Source of the DNA: Guadua angustifolia
Taxonomy: Eukaryota; Streptophyta; Magnoliopsida; Poales; Poaceae
DNA length: 64,000 nucleotides
Assembly: GCA_036346375.1 (NCBI GenBank)
Contig: CM070500.1
Span: 76,550,437 to 76,614,436, forward strand
Reading direction: 5' to 3'
Shown in pieces: positions 44,896 through 57,240 of the stretch (positions are counted from its first letter, which is position 1; every line of letters starts with the position of its first letter). Below the pieces are notes generated by a model. The model had not been told where the DNA came from. It saw only the letters and a list, made by a program, of their open reading frames with translations, and did not search any database. A program made the translations under genes and the position numbers.

Positions 44896-47530
44896 ATGAA
44901 TCTTCAGCAGGTATTCATCCCCATCCCCAACAGTAATGATAAATATTAGTTAGGCCCGATGGGGAATCTTGATCCAATAGTCGTTATAGAACAAGAAATG
45001 CCTCGCCTTCTATCGTCGGCTCCTAGTTATAACATAGATAGGTGGAGTAAGAGTTTTAGAGCTTGGCTGCCAGCACTCAAAGGATGAAGAGACTAGTATA
45101 ATCGGCTAGCGGCAGTAAAAATGGTTGAGTGGGAATGGATGAGAATAGCAGAGTGCCTTCCCATCTCTCTAGCCAATCCAAAGACCAACGAGCCCTTAAT
45201 GGCCACGACATGTTATTTCTGATCGGATACCTTTAATGCTTTCATGTTTAGGACATGTCATGTCGGCCCAACTTTATTGGACGTAGCACAACTTTGTTGT
45301 TTAAGGCCAGACGGGGGCCAAGTGTCGGCCTTTAGTGCCAAACCTCAGCACAAGTTACTCCATTCCAAAGGAGAAGTTTGGAGCAAGTATATTAGTAATA
45401 ACAAAGGAATCGGTCTAGTGTCCAATAAGGAGCATGCAGTTTTTTTAAATATGTGGCTTGATCGATTTCTATTTTGCAGCGCTTCTCTCAAACCCACTCA
45501 AATGTATAAAATTGTAGCAGAGCAGCCTGTTGAAGGCCATTGGCTAGCTTTGAGGAAATTCTTTTTAGGAGCAGTATACCAAATGATGCATGTCATACGT
45601 AGTCGGCTATTCATAGGTACGAGGCCATATTCTGTCAGTAACGTAGGTTATCCGCTGTGGTTCATCCGACATGGCTTTATTGCATATTCAGCCGATCTTT
45701 TAAAATTGACTCGGCTAAGATTACTCCTTTCCCTTGAGAAGAAACTCCAAAAGAACAAGAATTTGAATTCAAAAATTGCCAATCTTTTAGTGAAAAATTC
45801 ATCCTATGCTCTTGCATTCAACCCAAACTTACACTTATCAGAGCAAGAAAATTTCTAGCCTTCTTTTTCTAGCTTGACCATACATATTTTTGTCAGAATG
45901 ACCTTTTAGTTGCAAAGAAACCGACAGTTATCCCTGCTCATCATTTCCTCACTTGACAGCCGATAGAGATGATAAGCTTGAAGAAACCCTGAACTTACAC
46001 AAGATCTTTCTTTCCCCAAGTGTGTTATCGGCATCCATCGGTGTATGCCAGACAACTTAGATTTGGATAAGTTCCTCTAAGCTTTCAATTATTTGATTGG
46101 CTCAGACCAAGGGATCGTGTCCACCGTGCTTTAGCTGCTAACATTGCCTTACACATAGCCGATGATATTCAAATCCAAGATCTGCCACACTTCTCGTTGA
46201 ATACTTGGAGAGCAAAGAATTTTACCACTTGGTGATCAGTTATCTATGAAGCATTATATCAAGTGGAGCGCACTATATCGGCCCTGAGAGCTGACGATCA
46301 CTAACTCCACTAGTAGTGGCTCAAGTTCTAGTAGTGATGCTAGTTCATCGGGCTATACTAACACGAGTTCGTTAATATAACCGGTGAGGTATTGGCTAAA
46401 ATAAAATTCTATTTGTTAACCCTTAAATATCCTTGAACTTCACTAATCAGCTAATCTTCTATTTTGCAGACCAAGGCAACAGGGAAGAAGCCCGTCGAGT
46501 CTTCTAGAGTCAATCAACCTAGCAAGTGTCCACATCCTATCGGATCGGGTTTGACTGGCTATTCTTTGGGTACCTTTGGTATTCAATCTCCTTTTGTTTC
46601 TGATTTAAGGGTCATCCTTAGCTGATTTATTAATAGAGAAAAAATGTGGTCAACCAAACAAAAAGGCCTTGGCTTCTATGGGGCAAAAACCTCAAGAGCA
46701 ATCGGTTGAGAGTTCTCCACGTGGTTTAGGCATAGGCCAGGTAAAGAATCTTTTAAGGTGATTTTAGATCCAACTAGATTAGGACTAGCAAGTTACTTTT
46801 GATATTTCTTGTAGCAATCACTTTCTCCACTTGATTTTGCCCCTGATACTTTAATCAATCCCCTGTCTATTGAAACTGATCTTCCACCATCGCCATCACA
46901 GCCAACACCTCAGGCAATCACTACTGATACGCATCCGTCTAACAAATCAGTTGAATCCCTTACTAACATGTTATGGTTCGACTTGTTAGACTTAGAGGAT
47001 GAAGTGAAAATGGGCACAGGTCTTTCCCTGAGATGATCCAAAAGATTATCTTTACATCTAAAGACGCATTGGCCATAGTAGCATCAACCCCAGACACCAA
47101 GAAAAAGCTCAAGCATATCTTCAAGCTACTTCACACCCCATCAGCCTCACTTCTAGAAAATTCACAACCGATTCGCGAGGCGATGGACGCAGTCAAGATC
47201 GATCTGCCAAAGGAAGCCACTACAACCTTGCTTGACATCTGCTTTCTTGATGACAAGAAAGAATCAGTCCAAGTGGCTAAAGCGAGAATAGAGCAACAGT
47301 CGGCTAAGCAGGAGGATAAAAATCTTCACAAACTGGTAGCCAATGCTAGGGCAAAGAAGGCAAAATACGATGAGGAAATCAAGGACCACAAAGACATCAA
47401 GCTTTCCTATTCCAATATGGAATTGGACAAAAATTCCTTGAGGAAGAGTTGATCAAAGTGAATGCTCAATTGGCTGATGCTCAACAACATATGGCAAATG
47501 CTTCATCGATTATCAAGGCCTAGAAAACTT
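44896..47530 (+). pseudogene. Antisense gene with plant mobile domain (aminotransferase-like PMD) in gypsy element
   Basis: On the strand opposite to pol. The ATG at 44896 opens MNLQQVFIPIPNSND; the next clear pieces are YNIDRWSKSFRAWLPALKG and NAFMFRTCHVGPTLLDVAQL. The best frame, 45244-45858, continues KEHAVFLNMWLDRFLFC, HWLALRKFFLGAVYQMMHVI, YPLWFIRHGF: the plant mobile domain pattern (EH-x-AFL-x3-WL-x-R-F-x-FC). Later parts, 46470-46620 and 47033-47452, are Lys-rich and coiled-coil-like (ARAKKAKYDEEIKDHKDIK). Several stops and frame changes. PMD proteins include host MAIN/MAIL1, linked to silencing; transposon copies are known. The role here is not known. Confidence 0.75.
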
Positions 47531-47939
47531 CCATAGCCTTGGTAGTTGTAGCTGTTAAGGAATAATCAACTAATGTTGCTTTGATACCTGCAAGCGGAAG
47601 CTGATTAGAAAATTCTCGATGACATCCAAAGCATCATTGCCATGGTAGTGGCCTCTCTATTTGACCTAGTCTAGGATATCTAACAGTCTGAACTTTATCG
47701 TCCATGTTTTGCTTAAACAATGAATGCTTGTAATGAGTCATGTCTCGGAAACAATGCTTGGGATATTTGTAAGGATATTTATAATCGGCTATTTAACTGA
47801 TTAATATTTATTATGTTTAAGTTTTTATTTCCTTTTTATGCCAAACATGTTTTATCATTGGCTATAATGTTTATTATTACACAGCCAGAATTAACTACAA
47901 CGAGTTAATTTGGCTTCTAAAGCCGATAGCGATCTCTAG

Positions 47940-49013
47940 CTAATTAGGATCCAACTGAAATACTTGGGTGATACTTCAAGTATTTGTTGTTGATCATCTT
48001 AGGAAATATCACTCCTTCAAGATTTTCCAAAATATAAGAATTGTCATCCACAAGATGATGCACTTTATAGATCCCTTCCCAAGTTGCAGACCATTTACCA
48101 AATCGGTTATCCCTGGATCAAACAAATAATATAGTTTTCTAGATTAGATCAGCTCCATTAAATTATTTTAACAACACTTTTTTGTTATAAGCCCTTGCAA
48201 CTCTTGCTTTATTTTTCTGTAGCCGATCTAATGTATGTAACCGTAAATTTGCTAAGTCTTATAAATTATCGGTCATTAAATCCTTATAATCTTGAGTTGA
48301 CAACCCATTTTGCCTGGCTATTTTGATCGAGTCAGTATTAATTTTCATAGGTAACATAGCCTCTTGTCTATAAACCAACTGATATGATAACAGCTTTGTT
48401 ACTCCATAACAAGGAATCCGATAGGCCCACAGGGACTCCGATAGCGTCTTTCTCGATCTTATGCCAATTTCTAGGCTTTTTCTTGATCTTCCTTTTAATC
48501 CGCTTAATCAATGTTTTATTTGATAATTCGGCTTACTGTTGGCTTGTGCATAATAAGGTGATGAATTCAATAGTTTTATACCCAAACATCTAGCAAAACC
48601 TTGAAACTCATTAGACATAAACACAGTACCCACTTAGAGAAATAAACGGTCATAGCCAGAATATATTTATAATCCTTATTCCACGTAGGAAATATTTATC
48701 CAATCACATCTATTCTCCATCCCCAAAACTTCAAGGATTGATAATTGGGTGTAAAGATGATGCTAGAGCTAATTGCAACTTGCCAAATTTCTAACAAGTC
48801 TTGGCACCCTCTATAATACTTTAAACAATTTTTCAACATTATCAACCAGGAATATCCAATTTGCCTTAACAACCACTTCGCTTTATGACCCGATTGATGG
48901 GTCCCACAAATACCTTCATGCACTTTACCCATTGCCATTTTAGCTTCTTTGGTTTTAAGACACCTTAACAATAAACCCTCTAAAGTCCGGTAATAACGCA
49001 CATTATTGAGCAA
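47940..49013 (-). pseudogene. Integrase of first gypsy element
   Basis: HHCC part at 49013-48696: MGKVHEGICGTHQSGHKAKW, then LKNCLKYYRGCQDL and the core start WGWRIDVIG. A stop follows at once, then the core continues (YKYILAMTVYFSKWV) and on to FNGADLIWK-like C-terminal pieces at about 48130-47950. Multiple stops. The zinc-binding His and Cys pattern is still visible. Confidence 0.8.
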
Positions 49014-49021
49014 GATATATT

Positions 49022-49560
49022 TTAGGGCATGTCTCTTAATTTTTGATTGGTAGGTTTTGAAGGATTGGTCAAATAATCATTTATTTCTTCCCTCCTGTCG
49101 TCAGTGGTGATACAGATGACCATTTTATTTATCGACTCATAATCTTCTAATCGGCCAAACACTTTGTAGCCCGATGCTTGTTGAGCTAACAAGTTAGCCC
49201 TACCATTCAATTCACGAAGAATATGACAAATTGAAAAAGAGGTAAATGAGCCAATTTTATAGAGGCACTACTCTAAATATTTGACCAAGACTTCATCATA
49301 GCAGTTGTATTCTCTCTTAATCTGTTGAACCACCAACATTGAATCACCATAAGACTTACCAGAGTTGACTCCGATATTGTCGAATAACCGTATGCCTTTA
49401 AGTAATGCTTCATATTCGGCTTGATTATTAGAACATTGACAATATAGTATGAATGCAAACTCAAAACTGTATCCTTTCGGCGAAACTAAAATTTTCACAA
49501 TACCATCACCTTCTCGGCATACCGATCCATCAAAAAATAGTTGTCAAGGAGCAAGAGATA
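49022..49560 (-). pseudogene. RNase H of first gypsy element
   Basis: Reads CSNNQAEYEALLKGIRLFDN, GDSMLVVQQIKREYNCYDEV and, after a break, ELNGRANLLAQQASGYK. These are the E and D active-site regions and the end of the gypsy RNase H. Frame change near 49265. Confidence 0.8.
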
Positions 49561-49899
49561 TGAAATCTACATTCATTTCGATTTCATGTCTTATTATAAA
49601 ATCAACAATCGCCTAACCCTTGATAGCCTTATCTGATTCATATGTTAAGTCGAACTCAATGAGCGTGTATGCCTATTTGCCAAGTCAACCTCTTAAAATT
49701 GGAGCTGATAGCATGTATTTTATAACATCGGTTTTACAGATAACTTTACAAGTCTATGCTAAAATATAATATCTTAACTTGGTGCAAGCAAAATATAATT
49801 GCAAATAAAGCTTTTCTACAAAAGGGTACATGGTTTTTGCATCAATTAACCGGCGGCTCCGATAGAAAATAACTCATTCATTGCCATCAATTTCCTATT

Positions 49900-50890
49900 C
49901 CAAAACGGCTCCAATTGGCTCCTCCTCAGACGATATATATAATTTAAATGGTACGTCTTTCTAGGGTGCAGCTAAAATAGGAGGTTTGGATAAATACACC
50001 TTTATGCTTTCAAAAGCCTTCCGTTGATCGGCTCCCTAAACAAATTCTTGATTTTCCTTTAATTTTAGCAATAGGGTAAATGAACTGATATACGACCGAG
50101 ACAAATTTAAAATAAAACATTGTAAATAATTATTCTTGTTGATCAACTTCTGCAAATCCTTTTTGCATGCTGATGGATTAGTATTGACTATAGCTTTGAC
50201 CCTTTCTTGATTAACTTCAATATCTCTTTCATGGATCATAAAGCTAAAAAAACTGTCCAGCCGATACACCAAAAGCACATTTATATGGACTCATCTTCAA
50301 ACCATATGCCCTTGTCTTCTTGAATACTATTTCCAAATCAGCTAGATCCTGCAAATCTTTCTTGGATTTTACAACATCATTGATATAAATTTCTACAATA
50401 TAGCCGATTAGGTCATGGAAAATTAAATTCATAGCACGTGGATATGTTGCACTAGTATTTTTAACCCGAAGGTTATCACAACCCATTCAAACAACCCTAA
50501 GGCACCAAGGCTAAAAGTTGTCTTAGGGATATCGGTTTCTACCATAAATATTTGATTGTATCTGGTATTACCGTCAAGAAAAATAATAATCATATTCCCC
50601 GATGCAGCATTGATAAGCATATCGGCTATAGGTATCAGGTACTTATCTTTTGGTGCGGCTTTATTTAAATCTCCGAAATCAACACACACTCTAAGTTTAC
50701 CGTTTTTCTTCATAATAGAAACAATATAGGAGACCCACTCAGCATAACGGCAAGGCCTGATAAATTTAGCCTTCAATAATCGCTCAATCTCTTCTTTTAT
50801 TATATGATATAGGGTCAGATTAAATTGTCTATGAGATTGTTTAAACGGCTTATAACCTGATTTTATAGGTAGCCGATGTTTAACCAATTA
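49900..50890 (-). pseudogene. Reverse transcriptase of first gypsy element
   Basis: Pieces: HIIKEEIERLLKAKFIRPCR, GKLRVCVDFGDLNKAAPKDK, and YIVEIYINDVVKSKKD, where the catalytic YxDD has become YIND. The final part (50278-50036) has the connection region. Frame breaks near 50460 and 50260. The lost Asp alone would stop activity. Confidence 0.85.
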
Positions 50891-51392
50891 TCGGTTTAAA
50901 CCAGGCATATCATGGTACTCCCAAGAAAAATAATCTTTATAATTCTTTAAAAGTTTGACTAACTTTTCTTTATACTCTACTGCTATATTTGCACTAACAA
51001 AAGTTGCCCTCCTCTGATCATCCTCGCCATGTCAACATCATCCAACAAATCAGTCGATGTAAACCCTTGTTTCAATTTCTCAATTTCTTGGAAGTCTTTA
51101 ATGGTCTCATAACTATCCGTTATCTATCGATAGCTTCGCATCTTATCCTGCAAAGCTTTTATAACCGATTCAGACTCCATTGGCGCAAAACTTTGTCCGT
51201 CTGATCAAATGTGCTCAGCCTTAAATTAATTGGGATAAGCTCCATATTGTTGACGCTGACAAAATCGCAGTTATCAAGAGTTTTGCCTTATATGCACTCT
51301 GTTCTATCATGCTACCAGTTCGCATCTGAACTAAACATAGAAATGTGAGCCGATGTGTTGTCTTGAATCACTTCCACTTTATCACCATTTCA

Positions 51393-51719
51393 TTAGAATA
51401 GTATTTGGTGCATATTCGATGGAATACAACAATTAGTATGAATCCAATCTTGTCCCATCAAAACGATGTAATTTCCTTTAGCGTTGACTAGGAAGAAAGC
51501 AGTTGACAAAGTCTTGCTACTGACTGTGTGCTCTATTACCATCACACCTTTTGCCCCAATGGGATCCCTTGTTAAGTCATTTAAAATCATGTTAGTCTTA
51601 ATTAGATCTTCGTTTGATTTACCCAGCTTTTTGCATGCCGTATAAGGCATTAGGTTGACAATCGCTCCATCGTCGACCAGCATCCTTAAGATCGGCTTGC
51701 CATTAGTATAACCCTTCAA
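51393..51719 (-). pseudogene. Aspartic protease of first gypsy element
   Basis: One open frame reading PILRMLVDDGAIVNLMPYTA and ending YIVLMGQDWIHTNCCIPSNM. This is the retropepsin pattern (LVD-DGA for the active-site loop, then the LG-x-DW second half). Between protease and RT the DNA (50890-51390) is open only in short pieces. Confidence 0.8.
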
Positions 51720-52537
51720 GTATAATAGCTTCAGATGCCGATGATCCTCTCGAGGCTTCTCAAAAATTGCATCTTGAGTACCTAAGCACAGCTAAGCAAA
51801 AGCTTCTTTAGTCGACGTAATGCTTGTCCTAAATTTCGTAGGTAATGTGAACAACATATTGATATCCATTGTTGGTGGAGAATCATTGTGAACGACTAGG
51901 AAATCCAAATCATTAGTTGAATTAAACTCTTCTTCAACCGCTTGTTAAAAGATTCATCCCTTTGTTTTTCTTAATCGACATCCCTCATTTCCTGGGTCCT
52001 CAGGCATTGAAGCCCTCTTTGTTGAGATCGACTTAACCCAGGACTACACCATCTAGCTTTAGCTCAATCAACTCACGTATTTTTCCAACCAGATCAACCT
52101 TTGTTGCAGAGCTTGACCCTTCATTCGATGGCTTTTTCTCCTAGATCGGCTTGAAAATCCTTTCATGGACCGATATCCTGTTAACCTTTGCACCTTGATA
52201 GTCCCTTATCAACTCTGGTATCCTATATTTAGCCGACCATTGCTGTGTTGGTCACCTTACCGTGGGTAATGCTCCATTGGACAGGTGTATGGTGAAGGCA
52301 GAGTTGACACTCTCTCCCAACAGAACTGCCAAAACGGTCATCGTTGGTGAGCTCTCTCAATATTATCGGGCTAGTACATATTATCTGACCAACATGTAGG
52401 ATGTTGTAGCCTGTCTATTTTCTATTCATACTTTTCCTCTAATTGGGAGAAAGTTGGCTTCTGCTTCTGTATCAGCCTATGTGGTGGCAATGGCTTTTTA
52501 GCCTAATACCACTTGCCGATTTGTAAGTCTCCCCTTG
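51720..52537 (-). pseudogene. Degenerate gag region of first gypsy element
   Basis: By position this is gag upstream of the protease. Short pieces such as KKPLPPHRLIQKQKPTFSQL (about 52430-52500) recall gypsy gag/zinc-region text, but no continuous domain can be traced. Confidence 0.45.
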
Positions 52538-52739
52538 TGTCGGCGTATTCCACCGGACAGGCCCAAGTCTACAGACCGGGTTTGGTTCAGTAGGAGGGCG
52601 TCTTCGCGGCTGGCGAACCCTAACGGATGAAAACCCTAAGAACTCCCACACGAAGGACTCCGGAGTCTATGAACTAAGATGACACGTGGATTTTACCCAG
52701 GTTCAGGCCCCCCAGCCTAGGGTAATAGCCTTACTTCCT
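52538..52739 (-). repeat. Truncated 3' LTR of the second gypsy element
   Basis: About 200 bp nearly identical to 63094-63296 (shared GAGTCTATGAACTAAGATGA and TAGGGTAATAGCCTTACTTC). At 52740 the match ends abruptly, while the right copy continues as LTR; a deletion or recombination joint is inferred. Confidence 0.85.
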
Positions 52740-53433
52740 CCGTATGCAAACATCTGGACAATATCTTAGTGTAATGGATGCTTTACTTATTTTACCTGTG
52801 CGCTTGTTCATTCTGCTTGGTTGATTTAGTTTCTTTGGCCGCCGGTGACAGACTTGAACTTGGCCAAAATGCCAAGCAAACTTCTGAGTTTAGGGCAACG
52901 CTTCAGGATCCCTTTTTAGGTCACATGCAGCCAGCCATAAACACAAGCATAAACCACGCGAGTTACGCGGAACTTAGGTAAAAATGACCTTAAACCTGGC
53001 AATTTACGCGAAACGCAGAACCGCCTTAGCCTTATGTTCTTTACGCAAGATTGTCGCGGGTTCAAATCCCTTCGAAACTTGAATCCCGATGATCTCCTGG
53101 AACCGTGCTATAGCGAGGCGTGGTAAGAGAAACAAGTTTCTGGGAGTGTTTTAGGCCAGCGATGATTTCGATGGTGACAACGGCGGTGCTTGAAGAAACC
53201 AACTCGAGGCGTCTGAGCCGTGTTTGAATCTTGTGCCCAACTTCGCACTCCGGTCACTTGCCCTTGCCAGACGCTGACACTTAACACTTTTCCTTTTATC
53301 AACAAGGGGCCGTTGGTCTTTAACGCTCGCGACAGTCATGCGTAACTTGACCCACCTTAGTGCATGCACATATGGAAGTGGTCAAGAATGCGGCACAGAA
53401 TACTTATCTTGCATATATGCCGCAGGGTGACCA
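52740..53433. other. Region related to 56900-57180 in the 3' part of the second gypsy element
   Basis: 53150-53290 shares interrupted similarity with 56965-57105 (GGCCAGCG-TG, GCGGTGCTT, CGTGCCCAACT or TGTGCCCAACTT, GACGC). No gene recognised. Confidence 0.5.
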
Positions 53434-56400
53434 TGTAAGTTCAACCTTAATTAGTTATGGTTTTGGTGTTAATGACAAATCTAATCTTGTGTTAATGACA
53501 AATCCAATATTAAGTTTATCCCCTAATGCGATATTGTTCTTAATGACAAATCTTATATCGAGACTAACATGTTTGTTTAGAATATCTTTGTTTAGTCTCA
53601 TCGCATTGAAAAATGGAAAACCCAAGGTATGTTTGCATATTCATTCTAGTATTAGTTGCATACTTTGGAGTCAAGTTAAAATATGAATGTCCCGTTATAT
53701 TAACCACAAAAGCGTGCATCATGTTCCCAATCCATACATTACATGGATGCACACACTTAGGGGAGTTAAGTGGTTTAACTTGATAGTTTCATTGTATTGA
53801 TCTATTCTTTATTGACACATATAAGGATCAAGACAAAGAAACTAAATCCTTGAGTATATATTTGAATTGCCTAGTTATAAGTATACTCATGGTAATATAG
53901 GATATACTCCAATACGATCAATTTGAATATGTGCATATTATCTCCAAGTCAATCATATTTATGCACGTATACATGTGGGGTGTATTCTATAGTTGATGAT
54001 TTAGAGTAATGATCAATTCCATACAATTTACATATAATGGATCATTACTTTCCATCAACATGAGTATATGAAAACTTGTGTAGTTAATATATACTCATAT
54101 CAATTTAAATGATAATTTAAATTGAGTTCATTTAATCGTGTTAATTATTAAAGAATATTTCATCATGTGTTGATGGTGTTCCTTGATTAATTAAGGATAA
54201 ATGAATAGTTCTTAAGTATAATTAAGCATGAGTTGCATTATTATACTTAAGACACAATTAATCATCTCAAATTGATTTAGGTTGTGCTCAATTGATCTAG
54301 AGGCATCCATTATGTGTTAATGGAGTGCAAAAGATAATTGAGACAACCATGCATCTTGGACTAACAAGTTTCTTGAGTTATGTTTGAGTTAGGTCCAAAG
54401 ATGATGAGAACGGGACAAGGACGGCATCATGAGTTGATGGGCGTCAAGAATGGATCCCGAAGATAAAGAAGGGTAACGATCCCGGGGGAATATCAAAGTG
54501 ATGATCATAAAGACCCCAAAGGGGATTGCTTACGCGCGGTGGCGAAGGTATAACTAGATAGGCTAAGGACTTTGTAGTCTTTGAGTCTAAGGTTTTATCG
54601 CCGTGCTATTAAGAGGGGTCGTTCCCTTTGCTTGAGCTTCATCATGTGTTGGTGATCTCATCCCGCGTTCACTCAAGCTCAAATCATTTGGATTTGGTTT
54701 TTGCATGAGGTTTGACCATTTGGCATGTGTTGCGAATGGGCTAAACTTATGCTTGGTTGCATTTGGTTTTCGCATAATGCTTTGATTTGCATGTGTTGCA
54801 AGAAGTGATAAGCTAGTCGTTGGCTTTTGCGTGAAGTTCACTTTTGCATGTGTTGCATTAGTTGAAGCTTCATGTTTTGGTTTATAAAACAATCTTTCTT
54901 AAAACCTTGTGTTTGCTTGGAGCTAAGTTTTGCATGTGTTGCAAAGGAGAGAGCTCAAGCATGATTTGATGTTTGTGTGTTTGTATGGAGCTAGAGGCTT
55001 GCATGTGTTGCAGTAAAGAGCTCATACGTGTGATTTAGTTTTGGTGTGAAGTTTGGTTTTGGTGTTGCATTGAACTAGAGAATTGCATGTGTTGCAATTA
55101 AAGAGTTCATGCATCTTGATTTGATGTTGCTTGGAGCTAGATGTGTTGCAAAGAGTGGTGCTTAAGCATGAAATGTGTTTATTGTGTTGTTTGCAAGTTC
55201 GTTGTACGAATAAACTGAGGTTTATGAGTCCGAAATTCCGAGAGCATGTGAGTGGGGCTTGCAACGGGTGTTGGCAAGTTGACCGGGTCTTGTGTTGACC
55301 TTCACATGGCTAGGGAATTAATCTCATAAACTTCGGGTTTGATTTGCTTAATCGTTTTGCAAATAGATCTTGAGTTGGTTGTGAAATGTGTTTTCGCAAT
55401 TTGGTTTGAATTCTTTGAGCATGAGCTAAGTTGGTGCAGATGTGTTTTGCGTGTGTATGATCATGTGTTGATCATCTTTGTGGCTCAAAGAATAAGTTTG
55501 GTTTTGGAGAAATAGATTTTCGAGTTGAATTCTGAATTTCTCTGAGGTCTGCGGTACTCTTAGGGCTGCATGGGCGGTACTACCGTATGTCTTGTAATCT
55601 AGGGGTTTTGCCATGGTTGCTTTTTTCGGAGGAGTTGTTTTCGGGTTTTGCGTCGTGCAGGTACTACTGGCCTTGAGGGCGGTACTATCAAAAGTCGGTA
55701 CTACTAAGCCCTCGGAGGCGGTAGTAACCGGATATTTGTCCGTTGTTGACCGTTGGAGGTGGGTGGCAGACTACTGCCCTTAGAGGGCGGTAGTACGGGC
55801 TTCTTGATTCTGCCGTTTGAGCCCCCAACGGCTAGTTTTCTTGTGGGGCTATAAATACACCCCTTGGGGGGCTTAGGCGGGGGTTGGCTGTGTGTGGGAG
55901 TCATTTGCATGTGTTGCTCTTCTCCTTTGCTTCTTGAGCTTAAGAGTGAGGCTAATTGCATGTGTTGCAATTAGTGAGTGGTTTAAGAGCCTCTTGTGCA
56001 TGTGTTGCACTTGAGGAGGCCTTGTGCATGTGTTGCACTTGGTGATCACCGGTTCGATTCGTTGTGCTCGGTGAGGTTCAAGCGAAGGAGTGGCTTATTA
56101 CTCTTGGAGATTGCCGACTCCTAGACGGCGTAGGCGTCGTGCGCGGGAGCTCTCAAGGTTGTGAGAAGCCCCGGCAAGTTTGTGAAGGTTCGGGTTGAGC
56201 CTACGCGCGGCGTGAAAACCACGACTAGTGGAAAGAGGCGGGTGCTCGGCGGGGCCGGTCCAAGTGTGGGCTAGCCTCAACGTGGACTAGGGAGACCGAC
56301 AAGTCTCCGAACACCACGGAAAAATATCGGTTGTCTCTTGTCTCATTTATATTCAAGCACTTTACATTATTGAATATTTATCAATTGCTTGAATTAGAAT

Positions 56401-56621
56401 TGCTAGTATTATCTAGTTGATCAATTTAGCAATTCTTGTGTAGAGACATAATTTAGATAGTGCACATAGTAAGCCTAGTTGATTTAGGCCTTAATTGTCA
56501 AAACCGAGTTTATCGCATCCGCATTATAATTGTGTAGGTTTTGACAAAGGGGTTGATTAGAGCGAATTGAATTAGTGAGCGATCGATTTTTATAAACGCC
56601 TATTCACCCCCTCTAGGCGCA
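53434..56621 (+). mobile_element. Solo-LTR-like insertion, about 3.2 kb (borders approximate)
   Basis: Promoter-like TATAAATA at 55850-55857. The 3' end is CGCCTATTCACCCCCTCTAG (56597-56616), the text commonly seen at the right end of grass copia-type LTRs. The start is set at TGTAAGTTC (53434) only because similarity to gypsy-2 DNA resumes outside these points; no perfect target duplication was found. Inside are a repeated GCATGTGTTGCA motif (54723-56037) and GGCGGTAGTACCG-type pieces (55550-55800). No internal coding region exists, hence solo LTR. Confidence 0.6.
54723..56037. repeat. Dispersed 12-mer GCATGTGTTGCA, about ten copies
   Basis: Copies at 54723, 54789, 54846, 54932, 55001, 55085, 55907, 55958, 55998 and 56026, plus partial copies at 54642, 55141 and 55462. 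Most continue with bases that extend an imperfect palindrome, TTGCATGTGTTGCAA. Confidence 0.85.
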
Positions 56622-57240
56622 TCCTCGACCCTCTGAGACCGGCTCGGCGTCGGGCAACCAACCAGAAGCACTGGCGAGCAGCCCCCAAGCTTCTGGGCGA
56701 CTAGCTCTGAGCGCTGGGCGACCAGCCCCAAAGCATTCGGGCGACCGGAGATGCTTGAGCTTTTTATAAAGCAGGCCAACACTTCTACGCCGAACCTGCA
56801 CGCATGTAGGGCTACCAGGAGAATGAGTAAACGCAAGGTAGACCCAAATAACGTGAGCCCCTGCATGGGATAGTCCTGGTCCGCTCTCTTTGGTTTCTAA
56901 GTCCCTGTGACCCTTTCGGAAATTGAACCACAGCGTTGTGTGCCAAAGCAGCGGGCTTCCAGGAGGGGTATCAGGCCAGCGGTGCTCGACGGTGATAGCC
57001 AGCGGTGCTTCAGGGAGCCAACCCGAGGTGTACGAGCAGCGTTTGAGCACCGTGCCCAACTCGCCCCTGAATGCCTGTTCTAGTTGGACACAGACGCCAG
57101 GCGCCATCGTGGATCACCAAGGAATTAGCAAACATACAGGACCAGCAACATCCATGCGAAAAATAGCCACCCAGGGCACAGAAGGGGACAAAAGGTGACA
57201 AAGCAAAAAGCCCTCTAGGCAGCGGCTTTTATCGATCACA
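56622..57240 (-). other. 3' non-coding part of second gypsy element
   Basis: Repeats of GGGCGACCAGC and CTGGGCGACC (56650-56750) and a second copy of the 53150 block at about 56965-57105. Open frames on both strands reflect GC content. Confidence 0.5.

Larger units (their letters stand above)
43861..52537 (-). mobile_element. First Ty3-gypsy element, minus strand, 5' part outside or displaced
   Basis: Reading from right to left: gag remnants (about 52537-51720), protease (51719-51393), RT (50890-49900), RNase H (49560-49022), integrase (49013-47940), then a 3.3-kb region with an antisense gene, polypurine tract and 3' LTR. It stops abruptly at 52537, where the LTR of another gypsy element begins, so its 5' LTR should lie beyond the window. 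Highly degenerate. Confidence 0.85.

Noticed and set aside
52740..53433. Considered as the rest of the left LTR of the second gypsy element
   Set aside because: No similarity to the right LTR after 63296; instead part of it resembles 56.9-57.1 kb.
55550..55800. Repeated GGCGGTAGTAC pieces considered as a CRISPR-like or satellite array
   Set aside because: Irregular spacing and known as part of grass retrotransposon LTR text; not a regular array.
56613..57107. Minus-strand open frame of 164 codons near the integrase end
   Set aside because: Lies in the non-coding 3' part of the gypsy element; no domain, and the plus strand is open as well.
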